From Sarcocystis neurona (taxonomy: Eukaryota > Apicomplexa > Conoidasida > Eucoccidiorida > Sarcocystidae), in assembly GCA_000727475.1 (NCBI GenBank), contig KL647292.1, positions 13,413 to 77,412 of the forward strand: a DNA stretch of 64,000 bases. The letters are read 5' to 3'. Under the pieces are notes generated by a model, which was not told the DNA's origin, did no database searches, and was given only the letters and a program-made list of their open reading frames with translations. Below, one piece after another: positions 51,602 to 62,700 of this stretch (positions are counted from its first letter, which is position 1; the number at the start of each line of letters is the position of its first letter). Both the position numbers and the translations under genes were made by a program.

Positions 51602-54600
51602 GAGGGAAGCAAAGGCTGTTTTCAGAATTTTCCGAAAGGTGCAGTGGTCCCTCTTTTTGTTGCTAACTAAACAGCAACAGGTAGTAGTGTCTTACACCGG
51701 CACCGGTCGCAGTAGCGTTTCGCCAGTATGCGGGACCTGCAGCGCATGAAGGATCGGAACGCAGCTTCTGCCGCGATGATCCGGGGAAGGAAGGAAAGGA
51801 GGAAGGAATCGGGCAGGGGAGTCACTTGTCTAAACGAGAGAGAGAAAAGTAGATAGGGGAAGAAGCGGGTGAAGGAGAATGACAGCGGGAAGCGGAGTCG
51901 TTGAAAGGTTACTGCATGCAAGCTTGTTCAGGACGGAAACTGGACACGCCGCTCGTGGTGTACATACACCTTCAGTGTGTGCACAAAGACATCTCCAGGG
52001 GCATCCCGTCAAAAATAAAGGCAGGAAGACAGGTCCAAAGACGACGATCGTCTGTGTTGCGTTAAACGATGTAGCCGAAAAAGACGCCGGAGACGGCCAG
52101 ATGCTGTAGCGGCTGCTACTGCGAACGTGCGAGCGACTGAGGCGCTCGAAGAAGCACCAGCGCAGCGCAGGTTCACCAGCATTGTAGCGGAGCCGGCTCT
52201 AACAGCAGTTGGAGGAGTAAGGCTGTAGTAGATAAGCTACCAGGGAATCAGACGCCACACGAGACACATAATCGGAAAATACTTGACTTCAGTGCTTTAA
52301 TTTGGTTCGGTGAACTGCCCTGCGAGAGCTATTTGAACATTTTACACACCGGAATAGTAAAACCAGAAATACACGTCTGCGCAGCAATCGACGTTCAGCG
52401 CAGCCGAGTACCTGCTCGGTGTAGATCTGGTGGGGCTGCTGCTGCCCGTCGAGAAGACAACTCCTTTTTCGCGCTTCGGTGTCTCAAGGTACATGTGGTC
52501 GCAGCAGCCCTACGGCAACATATTGCTGCTGCGATGTTGCTGCAGCAGCACTGGCAGCGGACAGCCACGTCAGAGCAGCGGAAGTCGCAGCAGCGGCGGC
52601 AGCAGGACGAGGAGTCCAGGGCACAGCGGCATCACTACCTGCCACAGAATAAAGACGCTGCGAGAAAACCAAAGTCAGCAGCGACAGCCCGCGCAGCAGC
52701 CTGGCACAAGCGCAGCGTCGGCCTGAGAGGCTCTGACACAGATGTCGTTCGGTAGTAACTGGAGCAGGAGCACGGGAAATCTCAAGGACAGTAGCAGCTG
52801 GAGCAGAGCAACAGCAGCGCTGACAAATGCAGCTCCACCACATTTACAGACTCTAACTGTCTGTCACTCCTGTATGGCTTTGCGGCAATTGCAGTCGCAA
52901 CGGCAACACACGAGCATCGCAGCCAGCCTACGTGCGCATTTGTTTTCCACGTGTCTGTTGACATCAGCGTTGGGTTAAAGCGTCAGATCCCAGTGGTCTG
53001 CTTCTGTCGTCGTAAAGACCGTGTTCCCGCTTTCTAAGCCTTCCAGGGGGAACAACGACGTTACTCACGTTTTCCTTCGTGTGAAGCCGGCGTAGGAGTC
53101 ACGGCACGGGAGACGTGAACCTAGAGAGAGCAGCGTTTGTTACGGGAATGTGCTTCACGGTACTTATATCGAAGATATAGAGATAAGATGCACACTTGTA
53201 CAGGTGTGTAGGTTCTTTGGTGCGTGTGTTTTCGTACGCAGGTTGACGGCTACACATTCGTACGCCTGTATTTACTCGTTCAGACAAACCGAGGTGGCTG
53301 GCATACGAATATATGTCACTAAAAACTGTGCGCTAGCCACGTACATGTGGAGCCGTATGCGTTTGTATGCGTCACCGCACGCGTGTCTCACACGTATATA
53401 GGACGTACCAAATTGGCGCCTACGCAGACTAACAGACATCTACGTGTGTCAGTGAGGTTAGTCACGCACGTGTCTAGCCAATACGAAGAGATCTCGCGGT
53501 GTGCAAGATAGATGCCTGAAATTCTATTTGTGGCTAAGTCGTTATTTACGAAGCGATGCAGTACGCGGGAGAAGATGGAGAAGCCTACGAGGATCTGTGT
53601 TTTGATCGAGAAAGAACATCCAGAAGTCGCTACAACGGTAGGACGCACGGCCTTCAGGCGAAGAGCTCCTCATGTGCGCCAAGTTTGTAAACTTGGAAGT
53701 TGCGGGTGCACGTATTTTCGCCCGTGTAGCCTTTTCACGTGCAGCTCGTGTTCCACGTATACGCATTCATATGTGTCCTCCCTCTCCATGTACTCAAATG
53801 TGCATCTCAGACATGGATTGGGAGACGGACGTAATACAAACGCTAACACGATGTCTAAAGTAGGTCCAGCTGTTCCTCACCTACGTACTTAGACATGTGC
53901 CCGTGTCTATGTTATGTACATCTGTGGTGTCACACATGTGTGCTCTGCTTCTCGCGAGTACAAGGCAGATGGCACAAAATTAGATACCGACGTTCAGGAA
54001 GCGTGGGTTGTCTATTCTGCACCCACACAGATCCGAAAGTCTGCAGTGACACACAACGTCTTCCTTACATGCGGATAAGTAACCCAGTTCGGTCGCCCAA
54101 CACGCATATGCACACACCGGAGAATTGGAGTTTCTGGTTGAACTACATATCTGTTCTCATACCATAAGACATAGACAAGAAAAGACATATACACGTGCAC
54201 AAGTACGCATCTATATATATATATGTATATATATGTAGACAGACTGACAGACATAGAACTGTCTTGTCGTGACGTGTGCGTCTAAGCATGAATTGCCAGC
54301 TGAGGCAACCTGTCTGTGGGGGGTGATCGCCGTCAAATATGGTTCGTATTCTCCACACACACATCAGACAAGCAAACTTATTACAGTTTCCTGCCTGCCA
54401 AAAGGAAGGCGTGCAAATAGCAGTTCTGCAACAAGTGAACGCCTCTTTGTGACCATTCACCTGAGGGACTGAGAGGATCTTCTCAACTTAGGTCTCCCGG
54501 ACTTCACCTCGTGAACGACTGCCACGCGACGGGAACATTTTTCCTTTTCTCTCACGACCGACAATGGCTCGCAATCTAAAGGACTGAGATACCCAGAAGA

Positions 54601-54663
54601 ATAAATCTTTATGTATTCAAGTTTTCAGTGGAACCAGCTCTTTGTCCAGTAGGAGAACGGACG

Positions 54664-54749
54664 CATCTTCTCGGCACTACGAGAGCACACAGGGACGATC
54701 GACGTTCATCTTCTCGGCGCTACGAGAGCATAGACGCACTATGGACGTT
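54664..54749. repeat. Two tandem 43-bp copies
   Basis: Copies 54664-54706 and 54707-54749 share CATCTTCTCGGC, CTACGAGAGCA and GACGTT blocks and differ in the middle. Confidence 0.8.
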
Positions 54750-54857
54750 CAACGATGATGTTGAGAAGACCCCTATTTTTGAAGACAGGACAAACGAAAA
54801 ACGTCGCCACAACGAGTGACACTACCTTCCCCCGCAGCCTACGTATGATACACTGTG

Positions 54858-54893
54858 TACGTCTGACAGTACGTCTGACAGTACGTCTGACAG
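54858..54893. repeat. Three perfect 12-bp tandem copies
   Basis: Unit TACGTCTGACAG repeated three times without change. Confidence 0.95.
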
Positions 54894-55140
54894 TCTGCAG
54901 TGTGCAGACGTGTATTTGTAGACATACATGTGGGTGTATATATTGCACGTATTAGCTCAAGCATTAGTGTTTTACGCACAGTCAAGTCTGCCGTAGTGGC
55001 GACGGAGGGTATGGGGCCCCCAAGTGACACACCCCGTCTGGCCTCCTAGTACATTTGATGGGCGCCTGCGGATCTACGTATGCACCGGCGCACCTCTGCA
55101 GCCATACACAGACATTTGCCTTTACGGGAAGACTTATCAA

Positions 55141-55307
55141 GAGGCGCCTCTTTCTAAGAGTAGTCTCTAAAACCGAATATCCGCACAGATAGCACACACA
55201 GCGATCTGCATGGAAGCGAAGGCGCCTAGAGGCGCCTCTTTCTACGAGTAGTCTCTCAAGCCGAAAATCCGCACAGACAGCACACACGGCGATTTGTATG
55301 GAAGCAC
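55141..55307. repeat. Imperfect duplication with 88-bp period
   Basis: Copies 55141-55219 and 55229-55307 both begin GAGGCGCCTCTTTCTA and stay alignable to TGGAAGC. The 88-bp period is not a multiple of three, so the repeat does not conserve one reading frame. Confidence 0.85.
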
Positions 55308-55519
55308 ACTCTCCGTTGCTCTGGTTTTGCATCCTGTGTGGGTTGAAGAATTGCATACGTATATGTAAGCCGCCACGTTTACGTGTACACACAGAGGGAG
55401 ACGAAGATTTGCACAGAGTATGCATGGGTTTGCGCGCATGAACACGCGTAAACGAGCGCGAGACGGTTGAAATACGAATCCACATATGGTATGTCTCGAG
55501 CGTATCAACGTGCACTCGC

Positions 55520-55539
55520 ATATATATATATATATATAT
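55520..55539. repeat. (AT)n microsatellite
   Basis: An alternating AT run of about 20 bp. Confidence 0.8.
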
Positions 55540-57090
55540 GTATATGTACTACAAATAGCCAAGTACATGAATTATTGGGTCTATATCATCCCTTCTGTCT
55601 ACACCTGCACATTCAGATGTCCATATCCGAGATTCCCACGTAAATAGGCATCTATCTTCGTAGCAGTAGAGATGGTACTTCTCGTTAACAGTGAGTTCGG
55701 CCGTTGACATGTAGGAACTGTCGACGTCTGACGCTGTCATCAGCGTGCGTTCTGTGATGTGCGAGCCGGCATCGCTTTTCTGCCAGTTTTGTCCGAAGAG
55801 CAACCCGCAGCTGCAGCTCCAAATAGAATTAACTGGTGCTGGCCAGCCTGGATGATCTTCCGTGTGCAGTCGAGTCGCTGCTTTTGTTGTTGACTGGTGT
55901 TCCTTCAGTGCAGCAGCTCTTCTTGGCAAGAGCTGCCGGTGGTGCTGCTATCTGGTGGGCTGCTCGTTTGTTCCCCCCCTCTCGCTGTGTTGCTCGTGGC
56001 TGCTGATGCCACCGCCTCCTATCTCGTGGCTACCGGTGCTGCAGCTGCTGCTCTCCTTTCGCATGCATATCCCTGTCCCTGGACGCAGCACGGACGAACA
56101 CCACGCATGCACAGAATGCAGAGACACGGAAAAACCACGCGTTTTTCGCCTTTTTCCTTCCCAATTGAATGTTGTCTTTAAGCTTCGTCTCCTGCCACTC
56201 CAATTCTGTGACTCCCCCCTCTCCTTTCCCCTAGTTTGTGATCGGGTTTCTCTCTTCTTCTTCACGGTTTCTCCAGGCCGCCCGGGCGGCACGCGGGTCG
56301 GGAAAACAATTTTTGCAGTTCTGACGTCGGAAGAACTCGCACACGCCCATATTTATATTGCTGTACATCCTTACGCTTGCGTGTCTGCACCAGTTCGTGT
56401 AGCTGCTGTATACACTTCTGAGCACACGTCTGTAGATCAACACACGCACACGCGTACGTGTGTGGATTGACCCCTATGTATACACACATGTCTACAAATT
56501 TTCCTGCTATCTCTGTGATAAGTTGAGGCCACTATGGAGTCGCGCGCAGGCGCAAGGGAGTCTTCTGCTGACTCGCCGAGGCAATGCAGCTCCCGAGGTA
56601 CAAGCAAAGGGTTTCGCCGACACACACAGCCTCTATAACGCAGAAGGGAAAAAAGTGAGACACGGTCTGCAGAAAAAGGCGTCTCTCCAGTGGCTTCCCG
56701 TCCTGAAAAGCCAAGAGACAGCGAAAACGGCTGGCCGCAACGGCTAGTTGGAACGGCTGGAGCGTGCACCGTACTTCAAAAAATAGACTGTGTGATTAAA
56801 GGCCACACGCGTGTGCGCTTCACTATTCTACCTATGTGTCTCTCCTTCTGACAGTAAGCACTTCCTCCGTCGAGTCGCCAAAGTGTGGAACTTTTCCCTG
56901 TGCAGTGAGTGTCTTTCTGTGACCCAAGTAGCGCATAGCGGGAAACAGCAGCAACAGGCAGGAGCGCTGGACTGAAAAAACGGGTAAATTAGACAAAGTC
57001 TCTTTCACAGATGCGAGGCCGAGTTGTTCGTCTACGAGAGTTAAATGGATGCAGACAGAATGAGGGTTTTCTCGTCCTCTTTCTCTTTAG

Positions 57091-59781
57091 GCAGCTACCG
57101 CCGCAGCAGGAGCAGCAGGAGCAGCAGCAACAGCGGCAGCAGCAGCAGCAGCGAATGCAGCGCAGGTGAAAGCAGCAGGTGCAGTAATGCCCAAGGCAGA
57201 AGCAGCAGCAGAAGTCGCAGCAACGGAGCCTGGAGCGATGACAGCGGCAGGGATATTAGCGGAAGCAGCGGAGATGTCCGATGCTGTGGCAGCCTTTGGA
57301 ATGTCAGCAGGAGCAGCACGGACACAGACAGCAGCTGCAGCACGTGCTGTAGACGCAGAGGCAGAGTCGACAACAGCAAGGAAGTCGGCAGCAGCAGTAG
57401 CAGGAATATCGACAGCGACAACACCAGACGTACCGGAAGCAATGGCGAGGATGCCAGTAGCACCTGTGGCGGCAGCAGCTCCAGAGAGGCAGGCAGTAAC
57501 AGCAAGCATGCAGACAGGGGCCGCAGCAGGAAGGGAAACTTCTGCGTCAGCAACAGGAGTCGTACCTGCTCGAGCAGAAGACACCCCTGTAGCAGATGTT
57601 CGCACGTCGGCAGGAGGCGGGAAACCATCAGCAGCTGCGGAAGTGACAGTAGCACCGAGCGAGGCACCAGCAGCAGCGGCGACGGTGAGAGCGCGAGCAG
57701 CAGCACCTGCAGCAGCACGAGTTGGGACAGGAGGCTTGTTAGTTGCAGCTGCAGCAGGGACAGTCGCGAGGACAGCAGAGACTGCAGAAGCCCAGTGGAC
57801 GCTGATATTCACAGGGCCATACACACCAGCAGTACGAGAGGAAGGAGCAGGAGGAGAAGGAGGAGGAGGAGAGGAAGGAACGGCCGTTATAGCGTGGACC
57901 TTGCCGTCGCCAGTTCAGAGAACAGCGGCTGCTGGAGAAGCTGCGCAGGAAGAAGCAGTACTTCTGGCCGCAGGAGTAGCACGAGTAGCCTCGACAGGAT
58001 CAGGAGCGGCAAAAGCAGCAGCTGCAGCTGCAGCAGCAGCAACAATGGGAGTAGTGCGAGCAGCATCGACAGTAACAGCAGCAGAAACTGCCGCACCAGT
58101 AGGTCCAGGGACTGCCTGTGCGGACGCAGCAGCTTCAGCAGTGGCAGCAGTGGCAAGAGGAATATTTGCGACGAAAGCAGCAGCAACCCTGGCAGCAGCG
58201 GGAGTAGTAGTGGGAGCAACCGTACACTGCCAGAGAGGCAAGAGAGGGAAGGTGTTGGCAGCAGGAGGAACACCGGCAACGATGGCTGCAACAGCAGCAG
58301 CGGAAACAACAGGAAACACGTCAGCAGCAAATGCAGCAGTTCTGCTGGCAGTAGCAGGGTTGTTTGCTCCTGCTTTGTGTTCTACCTTTTTCTCTCCCCC
58401 TGTAGGTGTCTCTTTGCTTCCTCTTCTTTCTTGTCTCTCCTTCCCTCTGCTGCTTCTGCAGTGGCCCCCCGCGCGCTTGCTCAAGCACTGTTGCAGCAGA
58501 GGCACTGCGGCATTTTGCCTGAGGGCCCGATGCCACGTGTCTCGTCTCCTCGCCTGCAGGCGTCTCCTCCCTATACGGGAGCGCCGAACTCCCCCGTGTG
58601 TCTCTTGCTCTCACCAGTGGCCGTCTGTTAATGCTGCTGCTGCGCTCCTGCTGCTGCTGCTCTCCGTCTCCATAGCAGCAGACGCCCGCCTGGTCCAGCA
58701 GCACTGCCGGCACCGCACACTCACGGTGTCTCAGGCAGCTGTTGCTCCATGCGTTGCTCCAAAAGTCCACCCTGCCGCTGCAGCAGGACTTGCGGTTAAA
58801 GCGAGATCTGCCGCTGGTGCGAGACACACTGCTGCTGTGGCGGCGGCGGCGACGCGACGACCTGCGGGTCCTACTGGGAGGCCACCTTCCACTAACAGTG
58901 CTACTCTTGTTGTTACTGCTCCTCTTACTGCAGTTAAAGGGGAACAGTCGTTTCGGGCTGCTGTCGCTGCTAGGAAGCAGAATGTCGGAGCTGCTGCCTG
59001 CGGAGCCGCTGCTAGTACCGGACGAGTTCCACGCTGCGATGTTGCTACAATCGGTGGAAGTTATATCGTTGAACAACCTGCTGCGGCTGCTGCTCTCCTT
59101 CCAGCTGCTACTGTCCTTCGTCATATCTCTGCAGCCGTGCCGTTTGACAGGTGGTCCGCTGCATCGCGTTCCATTAGAAGCCTTTGGCCACTTTCAGGGA
59201 CGCACGCGGCTGCGCCCATTGCCGCCGCTACTGCCAGTGCTGCTCAAGTGCCACCGCGGTCTGCTGCTGCTGCTGCGTCGAGACCTAGGGGTTTCCCCCC
59301 ATCTCTGCTGGACCAGCACTTCTTGCGGTGCGTTGGCGGCGGCTCTTCTCTGCTGTGCCTTTCACCTCCGGACGCGTGCTACCGCAGCAGCAGTACTGGC
59401 ACGCACAGCAGCTGCCGCTGCGGGAGAAACGGTAACAGCAGGGGAAGAACCGGCCAGAGCAGAAGTTCCAGGGACAGCAGGAGCGGCGCTCGCAGCAACA
59501 TCAATGCCGGCCGCCTTCGTTTTGCCGGCGGCAGCAGCTGGAGCACTTGCCTTGGCCTTGAGAGAGCCCAGAGTAGCTGTGAAGGTGCAGCTATTGCATC
59601 CGCTCTCTCTAGTTCCCTTGGTGACAGCAGCAGGAGCACCAGCAAGCGCTGCGCCTTGTACCGCAGACACACGCTGGGCAGCAGAGAGAACAGAGAGAAG
59701 TCGACAGCTTCTCCGCCCTGCTGGTTCCGACTTCCCAGGGCTGCTCCTGCTGCTGTGCTGCTGCTTCTCTCTCCTCCCAAC
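57091..59781 (+). other. Ala-rich open frame leading into the E1-like gene
   Basis: Directly after a classical acceptor (TTTCTCTTTAG, ending 57090), a frame rich in GCA/GCT alanine stays open for about 900 codons and runs in phase into the E1-like frame without a stop. It may be a low-complexity N-terminal extension of that protein; possible starts include the ATG at 57187. Caution is needed because interrupted CAG and CTG triplets keep any frame open. A Ser-rich plus frame (57045-58631), a Leu-rich plus frame (58742-59803) and a Ser-rich minus frame with a true ATG (59124-58321) overlap it. None of them shows a conserved domain. Confidence 0.4.
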
Positions 59782-62700
59782 ATGTGTTCTAGCGTTTACC
59801 TGAAGCGGCCGCGACGTAGCAGCAGCAGCAGGGCCTGTACACGCAGCAGCAGCAGCAGCCAGGGCGACCTAAGCACTGCAAACATCAGCGAGAGAGTGCT
59901 AAACGTTCAGCAGCGTGACGACTGCAGCCGTGCGAACAGCAACAGCAGACACAGCAGCAGGAGCATTGTGTGGGGTGGGTCCGGCGCACCTTCACTTGCT
60001 GTTACTGCGGGCCCTGCTGCTGCGGTTGCGGATTCCACTGCCGCTTCTGTGGCAGCTGCCGTTCCACTTGCTACTGTCGCTGCAGACGCCACTGCTGCTG
60101 CACCTCCTAGAGCTGGCGCTGCTGGAACTCCTTCTGTCGCTGCTGCGGGTCCCGCGGGGCGTACAGCAAACAAGAATTGTTCATCGTCGGACAGTGCTCC
60201 TGCTAATAAAGGGGGTGTCGCTGCTGCTGCCGCTGCCGAGGAGAGCGCTGCTGCATCGAGCGGTGGAGACGTTGATGATTCTGTTAAGGTCGGCAGAGGT
60301 TCTTCCACTGCTGCGGGTAGAATTGTTGCGGCAGCGTCGTTTCTTTCTCGTGAGTGGCCGGTGTATGGCAGAGCGCACGCAGCGGTCAACCTGCCGCAGG
60401 CTCGCTGTCTTGTAGTGGGGCTGGAAGGAGTGGGACTGGAAGCAGCAAAATGTTTGCTGCTAGGTGGTGTGGGGAATGTGTTATTGCTCGACAGTGCTGC
60501 CCCACAGCTGCTGCAGCAGCACGAGGAAAGCGACAACTGGGCGCTCGCTGCTTTCTTGAACGACGTTGCAGCAGCAGCAGGAGAGGCGAACCGACAGCCG
60601 AAAAGAGGGGTAGCAAAACACACAGAAGCAGAGAGAGAGCAACGATACAACGTTGGAGGAAGTGCAGGAGCAGCAGCCGCGTTAGACGACGGCGGACGAA
60701 GAATAAATGACGATGACGTAGCAGCAGAGAAAGAGCATGGACACTGGGCATGGGCACACGATGCGGCAGCACAAGGAAGGAGAGCAGCAGAGGCTGAAGC
60801 CGCAGAAAGGGAACTGGCTGCCACAGCAGCAGAGGAGGCAGCAGCGGCGACAGAGAAGGCAGCAGCGGAGGCAGAGAAGGCAGCAGCAGAGGCAGAGAAG
60901 GCAGCAGCAGAGGCAGAGAAGGCAGCAGTAGATGCAGAGAAGGCAGCAGCAGAGGCAGAGAAGGCAGCAGTAGATGCAGAGAAGGCAGCAGCAGAGGCAG
61001 AGAAGGCAACAGCGGACGCATTCAGATGGAAGAAAGGAGCAGGAGCAGCATTGCAAGAAGGAGAAGCAACAGGGGAGCAACGATACCCAACGGCGTTCGT
61101 CATCGGTGAAGCTGCAGCAGACGCAGGTACGAGCGCAGCAGAAGAAGCCAGAGAAACCGCAGGAGATGCAGCTGCATGGGCAAAGGATCCAGAAGAAGCG
61201 GCCGCAAGAGGAGAGAGAGTAGAACGGGGAGGCGACGTCAAGCCAGCAAGAAAGGCGAGACCACGTGAGTCGGGCTCTTTTGGTCCTGCATGTCAACGCG
61301 GCCCCGAAGGGCGTTCAAGCAGCAGCGGCAGAGTACGTCCTGCGAACGAAGTCGAAGGCCCGCTGCTTTCTCAGTGGCGGCAAACACATCACCCCCTCCT
61401 CCAGGCGCAGCAACAGCAGCAGCAACAGCAGCACCGACACCAACAGCGGCAACACCAGCAGGGTCTTGTTGAAAAAACACAGCGACAGGAGCGCTGTGGG
61501 CTGTGCGGCAGCAGATTGCCCTCTCGTGGGTGGCTGGCGTTCAGGGCCCTGCGGCGGCTGCAGCTTCCGGGTATAAGCAGGTTGCAGCTTGTTCATTTTG
61601 ATGCGCCAGAAGTGGAGGACTTTGCCGCCGTTCCTCTGCATACGGGCAGCCGGGGCAACCAACTGCCGCAGCTGCTCCAGCGGGAGAAACGGCAACAGCA
61701 AAAACAGCAGCAGGAGGAGACTGAAAAGAAGCACATTAGTGGTGTCGTGACGACGGCAATAGCGTGTGAAAGCGACAAAACAGGGGAAAGTGTAGAAGCA
61801 CATTGCGGGGGGCCAAGTGGTGCTGTTGCTGCCGCAGCTGTTCAGGGGAAGGAAGCCAGGCGGCGGTGGATGCGACTTCTGCAACAAGTAGATGTCGCGC
61901 TGCTCTGCAACCGAACGTTGGAAGAAGTGGCGTTCGTCAATCAGCTGTGCAGAGAACTGCAGCAGCAGCAGCCTGGCCCTTCTCTCCGCAGCGGGGAGGG
62001 GCTGCAGCCCCTGCAACAGCAGCAGGACCGTCAGGGAGGGAGAAATAAGAAACGCGCGCCACGAGTTGTCGCGGTCTGGACCTGCGGACTCGCTGGAAGG
62101 CTGTTTGTAGATTTTGGCAGTAGCTACGCATTCACGCCTGTGAACGATGCACACATCGACGCGCCAGATTTTCTCGAGAACAAGCAACTGCAGCTCCCCC
62201 ACGAGCAACAGCTGGTGCAGCGTGAACCACGGCACCGGCAGGAGGAACAGCGCCAGCAGCAGGGTGAACTGCAGGGGCAGTGGGATGCAGAGCGGCAGCA
62301 CGGGGAAGAACAGCGGCAACAGGAGGATGAAGAGTGGCAGCAGGGGGACGAACAGCGGCGGCAGCACGGTGAACAGCAGCTTGAATCCTTTGCACGTGGA
62401 GGTGAGGAGCAGCAGACTGCCAACGAAGAAGAAGCCGTCAAGAACGGGAAGTCGTCTCTGCAGAGACCACAGCAGGGGACGTCTGCCGGTGCGAAGCGTG
62501 AGCCAGCGGGTCTGCTGAGCTTTCACCCTCTCGACCTCTTTGTGGCACCACTGCTACCAGAGCTGTTCCGTCCTTGCCCCACCTGTTGCTGCGCTTCCGC
62601 CTCTGCTGCTGCGGGTGAAGATGAAGAGGGCAAGGAGGAGAGCAGTGGTCGTCTCTGTTGTGGTTGGGAAAAAAAAGGAAAAGAGCGGAGGAAGGGGCAG

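Larger units (their letters stand above)
51602..57090. other. Mostly repeat-poor stretch, orphan frames only
   Basis: A CAG/CTG-bearing island lies at about 52.4-52.8 kb. The most coding-like frames are minus about 55950-55549, ending in a stop, with NSIWSCSCGLLFGQNWQKSD and EKYHLYCYEDRCLFTW, and plus 53512-53637, a true ATG (MPEILFVAKSLFTKRC) ending at ACG|GTAGGA. Plus 56533-56596 (MESRAGARESSADSPRQCSS, donor GAG|GTACAA) is a possible first exon, but its phase does not fit the E1-like frame at 57091. No domain is recognised in any of them. Short tandem duplications are listed separately. Confidence 0.35.

Noticed and set aside
50721..51749. 342-codon frame across the gap
   Set aside because: Most of its length is unknown bases.
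54982..55521. 179-codon minus-strand frame over the 88-bp duplication
   Set aside because: The duplication changes frame between copies, so the repeat is not conserved as protein.
57045..58631. 528-codon Ser-rich plus-strand frame
   Set aside because: It is the AGC phase of interrupted CAG triplets, is crossed by a good acceptor at 57090, has no domain, and is out of phase with the E1-like frame.
58321..59124. 267-codon Ser-rich minus-strand frame with a true ATG
   Set aside because: Its length is explained by the triplet bias, there is no recognised domain, and it overlaps the frame that runs into the E1-like gene. It is not excluded, only unsupported.
59907..61241. 444-codon Ala/Ser-rich minus-strand frame
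   Set aside because: Antisense to the conserved adenylation-fold segment of the E1-like gene; the heptad repeat read backwards gives only Ala/Ser/Phe low complexity.
61315..62526. 403-codon Leu-rich minus-strand frame
   Set aside because: Complement of the Gln-rich part of the E1-like gene; Leu comes from CTG triplets.
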